Below are positions 48,327 to 58,279 of a DNA stretch of 64,000 nucleotides, piece by piece. The notes beneath the pieces were generated by a model. The model did no database searches, was not told where the DNA came from, and saw only the letters and a program-made list of their open reading frames with translations. This stretch comes from Pyropia yezoensis (lineage: Eukaryota > Rhodophyta > Bangiophyceae > Bangiales > Bangiaceae): NCBI GenBank assembly GCA_009829735.1, contig CM020619.1:29290063-29354062 (forward strand), in the 5' to 3' direction. The translations under genes and the position numbers were made by a program. Each line of letters starts with the position of its first letter. Position 1 is the stretch's first letter.

Positions 48327-50445
48327 CTACTCCCGGTGCGGACGCTGAGCCGCGGGAGTGTCCTCCAGCGCTGCCTCTGCGGCACGACGGGAACCGGAGG
48401 AAGACGGGATGACGTAGTGCGGTGGACGCGGTGCATCCCGGTATGACGCCATCGGAGTAGTACCGGTAGTTGCCGGGGGCTCCCGCTCATCCAGATATGC
48501 CCGTCGGCGCCCCTGGAAGCCAGTGAAGGTTTCTGACCACTGCTGGGCCAAGCCATGCCGCGTCAAGGTCGCCAGACGTTCGCCAACCACCGGGCTGTTC
48601 GACATCTGGCCGCTGTCCGCGCAAGCAAACACCCGGTCAACCACGTTGTTCAAGACGCTGGCGTGAGTACCCAGCACCAGGGAGGACCCAACGCCTTCAA
48701 CCTGCACCGGAAGACGACCCAGCTGGTCTTCAATCATACCGACGTCGTACTGGTCGCATGTCGGACCACCTTGGATCAGGTACCAGTCAGGCACCCGGAA
48801 GCGGGTAAGGCGCAGAGTCGGCGCCGGAATCTCGAACCGCCCCGAGGATGACACCACCGGACGGTCCACAACGGCCCCCGAAACCGGAGTACCCAACTCC
48901 AGCGGAGGCACAGCGCCGCCGGCGTTGGAAGAAGGCGTCCGAGGCGGAGCGGCCGGAGTGGTAGGCGACCGCACGGTCACCCCCAGACTCGCCGCAGACA
49001 GGCGCGGTGCCGGAGGAGCTTGAAGTACCGGCACAGCCGGAACAGGGCGTGAACGCGCCGGCGACGGTTCAGGCGAGGCCACCGGGGCGACAGGTGCAAC
49101 AGGAGGAAGCGGAGCCGCCGCAGACGCCTGACCGACCGCCGCGGCCCATCCCGACTCCTGCACCGGCGGCCCAACTGGCAGAAGATCAAGGGCGGCCGGG
49201 GCAGGAAAGCAACCTAGCTGCGGCCACGCCGGAAGCGGCGTCGCCAGCTGCACCTTGGCCGGAGAAGACTGGTAGACCACCTGCGCCCAACCGAAGCCAT
49301 CCCGACGCGGGCGGTTCTGGTCGGCAATCGCGTTCAAGAAGTTCCGGTCATGCACCGGCACCAGACGCCGGAAGTCAATCATCGCCTGGAAGAGCCCCTT
49401 GTACTCTTCGTCCTGGCTGCACAGGAAGTCGACGGTCAACTTGTCGACAATCCAGACCATCAGGAGGTCAGGGAGAAACCAAAGCCGGTTGGACACCAAG
49501 ACCTCGCGAAGCCAGTGGTTGGCCGCCAAGACTGTCATCTCGGATGTGTACATCATGTACGGGATCGAGTGGAAGAAGCCCTTGATCGACGCCTGAGTCA
49601 AGGCGTCCAAGAAGTACCAGGTGAAGGGGATGCTGGAAGGAGCAAACCCGACCGGGATCTCGACTTCCTGCTGCTGCGGGATGACCTTGGGGTAGTACGC
49701 CGCCCGGTTAGCCTTATCCAGCTTCCAGAACTCCTGATGGTTGCAGCTCACGAGGAAGTCACGCTGACGGCCGCGTCGCTCGCCTTGCTCCCGTGCCGGT
49801 GACAACTTGGAGTACTTCCGGGTCAGGAAAGGCGGCTCCAGAGCGACCATGCTCGGACGGGGGTCGCAGTTCAGGCTCCCCGACCCCTTGAGCGCCTCGT
49901 CCCAGACCTTGAGCGCCCGGTGGACGTACCCTTCCTCCTCCGGCCACCGGAGAACGGACGCGGACACGCGACGCTCGGTCAAGGGCAGATCGAGCACCAG
50001 CGCGAAGGGGAGATCCTCCAGACGAGCAACCCAGGAGGAACCCGAGAAGCTCTGGGAGCGGTCTTGTGCCAGGCGCATCTGGTCCGCCGTGTGAAGACGA
50101 GCCTTATCCATCTCTGTCAAGACCCCGCGCTGGAGTTCCTTGCGCCAGAGGTCCAAGCAATCCTGCTGGCACTGGGCCGCGCCGGCGTTGCCGACCACCG
50201 TGGAGTAACGCTGGGCCGCCAGAGGGTCCTGCCCAAGAAGCATCTCCGGGAGACCCACCGGGGGGGGTCTCGACCGGGTGCATCACAGAAGCCGGGGGAA
50301 CCCGATCCGTCCCCGCCGTGGCGACCGGCGCCGACATCGACACCCGAGGAACCGGAGGCAGGAGAGGGGCGCGACTACCCGAGTTCTCCTCCGCAACACT
50401 CGCCGCCGGAACCACGGGCCCAGCTTGGATCTCGGAACTGGACAT
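48327..50445 (-). CDS. Antisense accessory ORF of element A, unknown function
   Basis: Lies between pol and the 3' LTR on the opposite strand. ATG at 50445 starts MSSSEIQAGPVVPAASVAEE; one frame break at the G run 50260-50267 leads to the long frame ending at 48327 (about 700 residues in all). The middle is ordered: FALVLDLPLTERRVSAS, FLVSCNHQEF, VEIPVGFAPSSIPFTWYFL, HWLREVLVSNRLWFLPDLLM and VHDRNFLNAI. A Pro/Ala/Val-rich linker follows, then a second ordered part with FRVPDWYLIQGGP and QQWSETFTGFQGRRRAYL. The middle part aligns by eye with the antisense protein of element B. No known domain recognised. A partial second copy is at 51201-52300. Confidence 0.7.
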
Positions 50446-50616
50446 GACGTCCAGACTCCGGGGGAACGAGAGGGCCAAGGTGAAGGAGAGAAGGGGGGCA
50501 GAGAACCGGAGCAGGTGATCGTGACCAGGGTGAAGACGCTCGACCTCGGCACCGGTGTGGACGTGCTCGAGGCTGTGCACGGTGGCACCTGGTTCGGCCC
50601 GAGGACGTGCCGGACT

Positions 50617-50626
50617 AGGGAGGGAG
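50617..50626 (+). promoter_or_regulatory. Polypurine tract of element A
   Basis: AGGGAGGGAG three bases before the 3' LTR start (TGTAGCATCCC at 50630); expected plus-strand primer. Confidence 0.65.
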
Positions 50627-50629
50627 CTA

Positions 50630-51200
50630 TGTAGCATCCCTGGCCCCGACTTGGCGCCGACCCGGGACTACAACCAGAGGGCACCAGGTGCCAGAACACG
50701 CCCGCCGTGTGGTGATGGTTGGCGGCCGTGGCCCGCGCCCGGCACTGGGATGCGGTGGACTACGCTATCCACACGTGAGAGAGGGATTGCTGATGGGTTT
50801 TTGCATACTTGTGAGGGACTTGATTTGAGAGAATTTGAGTGTGAGATTAGTGAGTGGGAATAGAATTAGTAGTGATAGTGGCCCCCGACCTGACGAGGTT
50901 AGACTCGGGTCGGGGCCACTCGGGGTTATGGGGGGGCTACCTGGCCAACGTGCGGAGGCTCCCCCAGATGCACGTTAAGAGGGACAGCGTGGCGCCCTTG
51001 GCCCGCGCCCTCAGGAAAATGACAACTGCGCGTTTGCTTTCCTCTTCCCCGTGTGCACTACCGTGCGTATCTGTTTGCTCTGCGAGCAGGCACGTGAGGC
51101 AACAGGCATACCATTCTCGTAGTTCCCCTTTCTGTGTTACCTGTCCCTTTCCCCCGAGGGATATTGACACGTGTCTGAGAGGATCGAGTTTTATACCACA
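50630..51200 (+). repeat. 3' LTR of element A
   Basis: 571 bp, TGTAGCATCCC to ATACCACA. Contains gcaccaggtgcc- and accatagc-like palindromes, a perfect inverted repeat around 50877-50920 (gtggcccc/ggggccac) and TTTTATA near the end. Nearly identical to the 5' copy, implying recent insertion. Confidence 0.9.
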
Positions 51201-52300
51201 CAAACACCCGGTCGACCACGTTGTTCAAGACGCTGGCGTAAGTGCCCAGCACCAGGGAAGACCCGACGCCCTCAACCTGCACCGGAAGACGACCCAGCTG
51301 GTCTTCAATCATACCGACGTCGTACTGGTCGCATGTCGGACCACCTTGGATCAGGTACCAGTCAGGCACCCGGAAGCGGGTAAGGCGCAGAGTCGGCGCC
51401 GGAATCTCGAACCGCCCCGAGGATGACACCACCGGACGGTCCACAACGGCCCCCGAAACCGGAGTACCCAACTCCAGCGGAGGCACAGCGCCGCCGGCGT
51501 TGGAAGAAGGCGTCCGAGGCGGAGCGGCCGGAGTGGTAGGCGACCGCACGGTCACCCCCAGACTCGCCGCAGACAGGCGCGGTGCCGGAGGAGCTTGAAG
51601 TACCGGCACAGCCGGAACAGGGCGTGAACGCGCCGGCGACGGTTCAGGCGAGGCCACCGGGGCGACAGGTGCAACAGGAGGAAGCGGAGCCGCCGCAGAC
51701 GCCTGACCGACCGCCGCGGCCCATCCCGACTCCTGCACCGGCGGCCCAACTGGCAGAAGATCAAGGGCGGCCGGGGCAGGAAAGCAACCTAGCTGCGGCC
51801 ACGCCGGAAGCGGCGTCGCCAGCTGCACCTTGGCCGGAGAAGACTGGTAGACCACCTGCGCCCAACCGAAGCCATCCCGACGCGGGCGGTTCTGGTCGGC
51901 AATCGCGTTCAAGAAGTTCCGGTCATGCACCGGCACCAGACGCCGGAAGTCAATCATCGCCTGGAAGAGCCCCTTGTACTCTTCGTCCTGGCTGCACAGG
52001 AAGTCGACGGTCAACTTGTCGACAATCCAGACCATCAGGAGGTCAGGGAGAAACCAAAGCCGGTTGGACACCAAGACCTCGCGAAGCCAGTGGTTGGCCG
52101 CCAAGACTGTCATCTCGGATGTGTACATCATGTACGGGATCGAGTGGAAGAAGCCCTTGATCGACGCCTGAGTCAAGGCGTCCAAGAAGTACCAGGTGAA
52201 GGGGATGCTGGAAGGAGCAAACCCGACCGGGATCTCGACTTCCTGCTGCTGCGGGATGACCTTGGGGTAGTACGCCGCCCGGTTGGCCTTATCCAGCTTT
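51201..52300 (-). pseudogene. Fragment of an A-type antisense ORF
   Basis: Matches 48627-49726 nearly base for base at an offset of 2574. One end is the 3' LTR of element A, which interrupts it; the other end joins the pol fragment at 52310 in the middle of the KLDKANRAAYYP segment. Open across the fragment, with few substitutions (for example Tyr for His in GT(H/Y)ASVLNN). It is what remains of the element into which A inserted. Confidence 0.85.
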
Positions 52301-53038
52301 GGTCCGCCACACAGCGGACCAGTGGCTGGATACCACAGGTGCACCGGGCTTCAACTCGATCTGATGTTGGGTGGCTCTCATGAGTCTTAATTGACCATCC
52401 CACAACTTGTGATATTGGTCCAAGAGGCGTTCACCTTGAACCCTCAACCTGGGTGGGACATTCTCCATGTTCACATGGGGCCGAGGAGAGGCGGCCGACT
52501 TGGCTTGGTGCTTCTCCTTTCCGGACTTCGGGTCGCTACTCGCGCCCGCGTTGAGAGTGACCGCTACTACTGGTCCCTCGTGTTGGTCGATATAGCCGAA
52601 CTTGGCTCCCGACTTAAAGTACTTGGGCGAAGAGCTCAGGTTCATCACCTGAATCCTCCACGGGACTCCTGCTTTGGAGTCCATCGTGCCAAGGGCAACA
52701 TGCACTTGGTGCTTGCGAGCAAGACGGGGGTGAGGGTGCACCAACCCGTTCCCCGTAAAATCAGTTACAACATCAACGTGCGCCACCGAGTTGGGGGGCA
52801 ACGTGACTTTGCGGGCTAAACGCAGGGTAGCAGTAAACCCTTCTCTCACAGAGCAAACAGGCTTCGACTGTGAGACTGTCACAGAAGCCACAGACTTTCC
52901 CTTGCCAAGGATGGGGATGGTCTCCCCATTCATCAACTTGACCCAATACTCAGGGTCACAAATCAGAGGCACTTGTGTTACAACATCGTCGGCGACCGGA
53001 ACCACTGCAGTTTGCTGCATGTTTTTTACGCATTTCAA
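52301..53038 (-). pseudogene. Pol fragment (protease-RT linker) of another Ty3-type element
   Basis: About 245 codons with LMNGETIPILGKG, VTDFTGNGLV, KHQVHVALGTMD, QHEGPVVAVT, ENVPPRLRV and KLWDGQL, ATQHQIELKPGA. These correspond in order to the protease-RT linker of B2 (RNGETVPILCKG, RGNGLVS, THQVQVAWGPM, FEGNVVAVT, HKLWNGDL, ATEHRIVLKPGA), with many differences. A third pol lineage, intermediate to A and B. It is truncated at both ends and fused to the antisense ORF fragment. Confidence 0.8.
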
Positions 53039-53284
53039 CCCCTTTTGAAATGCAACAATTGCAGTGAAGTGTCTGCATTTCAGCAGTACTCAAGAGCCGT
53101 GAAAGTCACGCTGTACAGGGATTATGCATTCGCGCATACAACGCGATGCAGAGCGAATTGCACAGAAAACATGCGGTGAGTTGAATAGGCATCGCAAGGG
53201 GTATCCGGCACCAGCCGGATGCCAGCCCGCGTTTTTCCGGTCCATGTGGAATTGTTGGTTGATTTTTGTGTACTTTCTATTATT

Positions 53285-54690
53285 TTATTGAAATGGTAGA
53301 TGCGAGCACGTCGCACGCCGGCGAGTGCAAATAGTGCACCGCGGCGGGCCACCTCGATCGTAGAGATCCCGCGCACAGACACCGACACTGACACGGCCAC
53401 ATGCGGTGTCCTGCCAATGGCAAAGTGCCGGTGTCTGGCGTGCGCCAGACAAAGGGCCCAGCCGCAGTGTCTGCGCCTCGGGTCTCCGCCTGGTGGGCTC
53501 CAGACATGGGCGATCTCGACAGCAGCCGGCCCACGCACCCCCACACCTGCGGTCGCCGCTGCCCACTGCCTCCACCACCGTCGTCGATTTCGGCACGGCG
53601 GCGGTCTCCACCACCGCAGCCGCGACCGCCACCACCTCAGCCACTGTGGCCGCCACCGACGCCGCCTCTTCCGCCCTGGCCGCGACCGCCTCGCCCACCG
53701 AAGCCGCGGACGCCACTGCATCGGCCTCGGTGCCCGTCACCACCTCCGCCACCGTGGCCGCCACCGACGCCGCCTGTTCCGCCCTGGCCGCGACCGCCTC
53801 GCCCAACGCTGCCCACTGCCTCCATCACCGTCGTCGATACCGGCACGGCCGCCGTCTCCACAACCGCAGCCGCGACCACCACCACCTCAGCCACCGTGGC
53901 CGCCACCGACGCCGCCTCTTCCGCCCTGGCCGCGACCGCCTCGCCCACCGCAGCCGCCGACGCCACTGCATCGGCCACGGTGCCTGCCACCACCTCCGCC
54001 ACCGTGGCCGCCACCGACGTCGCCTCCCCCACCCTGGACGCGACCGCCTCGCCCACCGCAGCCGCCGACGCCACTGCATCGGCCACGGTGCCTGCCACCA
54101 CCTCCGCCACCGTGGCCGCCACCGACGTCGCCTCCCCCACCCTGGACGCGACTGCCTCGCCTACCGCAGCCGCGGACGCCACTGCATCGTCCACGGTGCC
54201 TGCCACCACCTCCGCCACCGTGGCCGCCACCGACAACCATCGTCCCGCCTCTACGTAGAGGGAATGCAAAGCGTGGGTCCAAAATCTCGCCATCCTCCAC
54301 ACTCACGTCGTCGTCCGCACTACCAACATCATCCATACTCTCCTCGCCCCCTTCCTATTCGTCGCCCTCTTCATGACTCGCCTCCTCACATCCATCCTCC
54401 TCCTCCTCACCATCCTCCTCACCATCCTCTTCACCATCCTCCTCACCATCCTCCTCACCATCCTCCTCACCATCATCCTCACCGTCCCCCTCATCGCGTT
54501 TTTCCTCCTCACCGACTACCTCCTCCTCGTCGGCACTGCCCTCCTCCATCTCCACATCGCCCACGGAGCTGTCCTCATCGCCGTGCTCCCCCACATCTGC
54601 CTCCCACGTTGCATCACTGTCCTCCCCTTCCTCCTGGACGACCTGCACATCATCCGCGGGCTCCAGCTTCACCTTGACCGGCGCCTTCCG
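53285..54690 (-). pseudogene. Host gene for an acidic, Ala/Val-repeat protein, split by element B2
   Basis: The minus-strand frame enters from the LTR boundary at 54690 (KAPVKVKLEPADDVQVVQEE). It becomes a long Glu/Asp tract with tandem GEEDGEED repeats (54480-54410), reaches a TAG at 54357, and continues in the same frame with MDDVGSADDDVSVEDGEIL and DPRFAFPLRRG. Beyond it lies the 108-bp repeat array, where a frame encodes an Ala/Val-rich repeat (SVAATVAEVVAGTVADAVAS) ending at 53285. The correct join between the acidic part and the repeat frame is not clear; a splice or frame break near 54255 is needed. The upstream part of the gene should lie beyond the far end of B2. Acidic tracts suggest a nuclear or nucleolar protein; function not recognised. 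Confidence 0.45.
53556..54240. repeat. 108-bp minisatellite, about six units
   Basis: The unit starts gccaccgtggccgccaccga. Copies begin near 53640, 53748, 53890, 53998, 54106 and 54214 (partial). An extra block around 53556-53640 recurs at 53806-53890, giving a higher-order repeat of about 250 bp. The 36-residue period is kept, so the array is compatible with coding. Confidence 0.85.
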
Positions 54691-55229
54691 TGTAGCAGTA
54701 CTCCCAAGCACCAACCCCGAGTCAGGGAAGGAAGAGGAGTATTGCCGATATCCCAACTTGGGACACCGGAAGCAAGCACCTCCACACAGCCGAACACGGA
54801 ACTTGCGTGTGGTGAGCGGGTCCACTCACCAAGGCACGAACAAGATGTGTCGGAGCCAGACGGTGTTTTCTTGCTTGGCCAGCCAAGGTGGGCCCTCCCC
54901 GCCTTGCTGTCCCTCCTTATCAACCCTCCTCACACGCTCACGCAACCCCTCAAAACACTCAGAAAATGAACCCTCAAACAAACCAATCATATCACTCCAC
55001 ATGCAAAGAACTCAAAGCGTAGAAATCCGTCTGGCTCCCGTGCAAAAATCCCAAGAAACAAATACCAGCAGCATTACCCTGCTCTAGTATGTCGGAAGTC
55101 CTAGTCGAATTTCCGTCCAGAAGTCAGAAGTTTCACCATCGTGGGTCGGGTGAATTTCGACTTCCGGTCAGGTCCACTTGACCCGAATCTTCAAAGTATT
55201 GGTACCGAATTCCGGCCCAATCTCCCACA
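54691..55229 (-). repeat. 3' LTR of element B2
   Basis: 539 bp, same ends as B1 (TGTGGGAG...TGCTACA on the element strand). The polypurine tract follows at 55230-55242. Near-identity to B1's LTR indicates recent activity of the family. Confidence 0.9.
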
Positions 55230-56234
55230 TTTCCCCCTTCTCAAAAGTCCAGCCGTCCCGGTGGACGTCCAATCAGCGGCGAGTCGCAGTGACCGGGAGA
55301 GGAGGATGCAATTCCCGAGTTGAGATGCAAAGTACGGTGCATCGCTGGCGTCTAGCGTGCACCAGGGTTACGCCGGGGTTGCACTCGCGTCCGGCGGGGC
55401 CCTCCGGGAGAGGCAGTCCCTCTCCGTGGGGTGCTCTCTCTGCCCTGACACTGGGTAGAGGAGCCCCCTCCACGCGAAACAGGTGTGGGGGAAAGTCGTC
55501 CCCCACCTGGTCAGGGTGCTCCACGGGTGGACTCACGTGTGGGTGAGCCCCCTAATCTGGGTGTCGGCGTACCTCCGCCACACCCCCTGCCCCTCAACTG
55601 GAGGAGTAGGGCGTCGACGTTCTCACTCGGAACGTCGACCTGCACCTGCCCCTTCAGTTGGGGTACGGTTGCTCTCGGGGGGTCGGGTTGTGTCCCCCCC
55701 TTCAGCTCGATCCACCCCCAGCTGGCTCTCTGCGGGGTGTTCCTCACTCCTTCCCCCCCCTTTCTAGTCAGGGTTGAGGGGTGTGCGCACCCCGAGTTGG
55801 GGGTGTTGCACTCGGTCGCCGGCGGTGGGACTCGGCCGCCGGTGCGGGGTCTTCTCTCCCCTTCGTGTGTGCGGGCGGGTGTGTGCCTTCCCGCCGCTGC
55901 TCCCTCGCGTCGGCGGGTCTGTCTCTTCCCGCCGTGCGGTTGGTGTCGTTGGTTGGGGTGGTGTCTTCCCCCTTCCGCCCCTGTGTCGGGCGTCTTCGTT
56001 GTCGGTGGGGGCGTGGGTTGTGTTCCCCCCCCTTTGTCCTCGTTGGCGGGGTTGTGTCTTCCCCGCGCTGCCCCTTGTGTCGGGCTTCTTCGTTGTCGGT
56101 GGGGGGTGTGGGTCGTGTCCCCCCCCCTTGCTCTACCTCACCGAGTCGGTCAAGGTTGGTTGTCGTCGGAGGGGGAGCGGGTCGTGTCCCCCCCCGTGCT
56201 CAACCTCACCGAGTCGGTCAAGGTTGGTCGCGTG

Positions 56235-58151
56235 ATGGCGGGTGAGCCGAGTCGGCCTTTGTCCCCGTCTCCGACGTCTCTGTCGGACAAGCGACGGACG
56301 GGAGAGGAGGCCCTCGGGACTGAGGAGTCTCTCAGCCGGGGGTCGGCCATGGAGACGACTCGTCCCGGGCGAGGGTCGGAGGCGGCCGCCTCAGCCGTCC
56401 CCGCCCCATCACCTCCTACTGCCCCCTCGGCCGTGGTCCCACCGGGGGATGGGTCTTCCAACCCGGTGGCGGAAGGGGATGTGACTCCCATCCCCCGCCT
56501 TCCTGAGTCACGGCTGCTACTCCCGCCGCGGCCCCGTCCTCCTATGGGGCCCCGAGCCTGGGCGCCTCCCAAGTCAGTCGGGGAGCTTCCCGACTGCAAG
56601 CTCAAGGATGTCTACTTGATCATCCCCGAGCCACGGCGGACCGACGTATGGTACCGCCGGACTCGTCGGTACCCCAACCAGGTGACTCTACCTGATGGGG
56701 TGGTCTGCGACCTACCAGCGCTACTCTGCCTGGCGGACGCGCCTGAAGTCCAGGCGTTGTCAACCTCCCTCGCCTTGGGGTCGGGCGACAAGGAGATCGA
56801 CGACACCCACGCGGTTGTGTCTACCGAGTGGTGTGCCCTTCCCCGTCCCTACCTGGGCGGAGAGGACGCCCACGCCCAACACGGCGTGGTGCGAGAGGAG
56901 TTCCGACTCCGGGGCTCCTCGGGCTTCCTCATCCACGGGTCGCGGGTGGAGTTCACCCACGTACCTCTGGAGGAGCGTGAGCACCAGTACCCTTTTCTCC
57001 CAGGGTGGTGGGAGACAGTGGAGGTACCTTGTGGGTTTCCGGCTCGGATCCCCCTCCTCGTTGCCTACTTTGGCTCCGTGCTACGCTCCAGCTCGGAGGG
57101 TAACCGGGTCTTCGCCTACCTCGCCACGCACTGGGTGGTCGTGGTGACTCGGGGCTGGTACTCCGATGTAGTCCATCGGGGTTACCTGTGGCACCTCCCA
57201 CCGGCTCTGGTGGAGGGTATGGAAACCCTTGGCTTCCACTGGTTAGCCTTGGGCGCGGGGGACCTGGCTCCGTTCCTCCTTAAGGGTATGGTCACCCTGC
57301 ACAATCGACTCGATTGGGCGCAGCTGGAACCCTTCCTCCGCCGCAACAAGCGTCCAGAGCCGGGGTTGGAGAGTGAGCCACCCCGGGAGTTCGTCCATGT
57401 CACCCATACTCTGGTGCAGGGACAGCTGTTCTTGCGTGAGGGGTTGGGGGACTCTTCCCTTCCCTACGCAGAGGGGGTTACTCCCTCTACGTCGCCCCCT
57501 GGCTCTGGGTGGGCGACATCATCGGCGACGACTCGTCGTGGTGCTCATCGAGGAGCCCCTCGAAGCCGCGGGCGAGCTGTGCCGACGACTTCCCCGCGGG
57601 TCGCGACTCCGACCTCGGGGGGTGTGGAGCCGACTCAGGCTCCACCCTTCCAGTTCCTCGAGCCCTTCCCCGACGTGGCGTTGGGTTCGCTACGGGTCCG
57701 AACTCCGGTACCCATGCCGATTGCGCGTGGCGTTGGCGAGATGCTTCCCAACTTGGGAGCCATCATGTATGACGCCACGGTGGAGGCCTCACTCGTGGCC
57801 TCCCTTGACACGTTGGCTTGGGTCACCCGGCGTGTCAGTCACTTCCTCGCGTCGGGCGACTCAGCCACGGCGCGACAGTCATTGGCAGCTGAGGTCACTC
57901 GCCTCGCGGTTGGACACGAGTTTGTCCAACGGCTGCTGTCGACTCAGCAGCAGCTTCCGCGTCACGGAGGGAGTACCTCCGGACATCTATCTTACGACGG
58001 GGATGGGTCCGCGAGTCGGCGGGCCCCTCCCAGTGCTTCCACTCCGGGGCCCTCCCGAGTGGGTTACGCCCCTCCGCTACCGGCCTACGACCCTGGGGGT
58101 TCGTGGTCGGCCGGTCCCTATAGTGGTGGGGGTGGCCATATGGAACGCTAG
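56235..58151 (+). CDS. Antisense accessory ORF of element B2, unknown function
   Basis: 638 residues, the same length and almost the same sequence as 37722-39638 (differences include Thr-His for Thr-Tyr near residue 195 and Ala for Gly near the C-terminus). The leader 55485-56234 is open but lacks ATG and carries the same degenerate repeats. It ends 129 bp from the convergent end of pol, so the pol and antisense transcripts would converge. Conserved core VEVPCGFPARIPLL and LWHLPPALV as in B1. Confidence 0.7.
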   Translation: MAGEPSRPLSPSPTSLSDKRRTGEEALGTEESLSRGSAMETTRPGRGSEAAASAVPAPSPPTAPSAVVPPGDGSSNPVAEGDVTPIPRLPESRLLLPPRPRPPMGPRAWAPPKSVGELPDCKLKDVYLIIPEPRRTDVWYRRTRRYPNQVTLPDGVVCDLPALLCLADAPEVQALSTSLALGSGDKEIDDTHAVVSTEWCALPRPYLGGEDAHAQHGVVREEFRLRGSSGFLIHGSRVEFTHVPLEEREHQYPFLPGWWETVEVPCGFPARIPLLVAYFGSVLRSSSEGNRVFAYLATHWVVVVTRGWYSDVVHRGYLWHLPPALVEGMETLGFHWLALGAGDLAPFLLKGMVTLHNRLDWAQLEPFLRRNKRPEPGLESEPPREFVHVTHTLVQGQLFLREGLGDSSLPYAEGVTPSTSPPGSGWATSSATTRRGAHRGAPRSRGRAVPTTSPRVATPTSGGVEPTQAPPFQFLEPFPDVALGSLRVRTPVPMPIARGVGEMLPNLGAIMYDATVEASLVASLDTLAWVTRRVSHFLASGDSATARQSLAAEVTRLAVGHEFVQRLLSTQQQLPRHGGSTSGHLSYDGDGSASRRAPPSASTPGPSRVGYAPPLPAYDPGGSWSAGPYSGGGGHMER

Positions 58152-58279
58152 AGTCAGCGGTCGAACGACTTGTTCTTTCCTTGGTGAGAAGAGTGGTGGG
58201 TATTCTTCTCGTTTTGTATTGTGCCATAGTCGGCTTTGTTAGTAGAGAATCTTTGAAGAACCATGGTATGTGTTTGTAC

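Larger units (their letters stand above)
41597..51200 (+). mobile_element. Ty3-type chromodomain LTR retroelement A
   Basis: Order: 5' LTR, primer-binding-like site, gag, protease, RT-RNaseH-integrase-chromodomain, antisense ORF, polypurine tract, 3' LTR. Coding capacity is almost complete, but gag carries a one-base frame break, a TGA separates protease from RT, and the antisense ORF has one frame break in a G run. The right flank (caaacacccgg) is inside another copy of an A-type antisense ORF, so this element inserted into a relative. Confidence 0.9.

Noticed and set aside
53300-54677. Plus-strand His/Arg- or Pro-rich frames over the minisatellite
   Set aside because: The 108-bp array is open in several frames on both strands; the minus strand connects to the acidic protein, so plus-strand frames are less likely.
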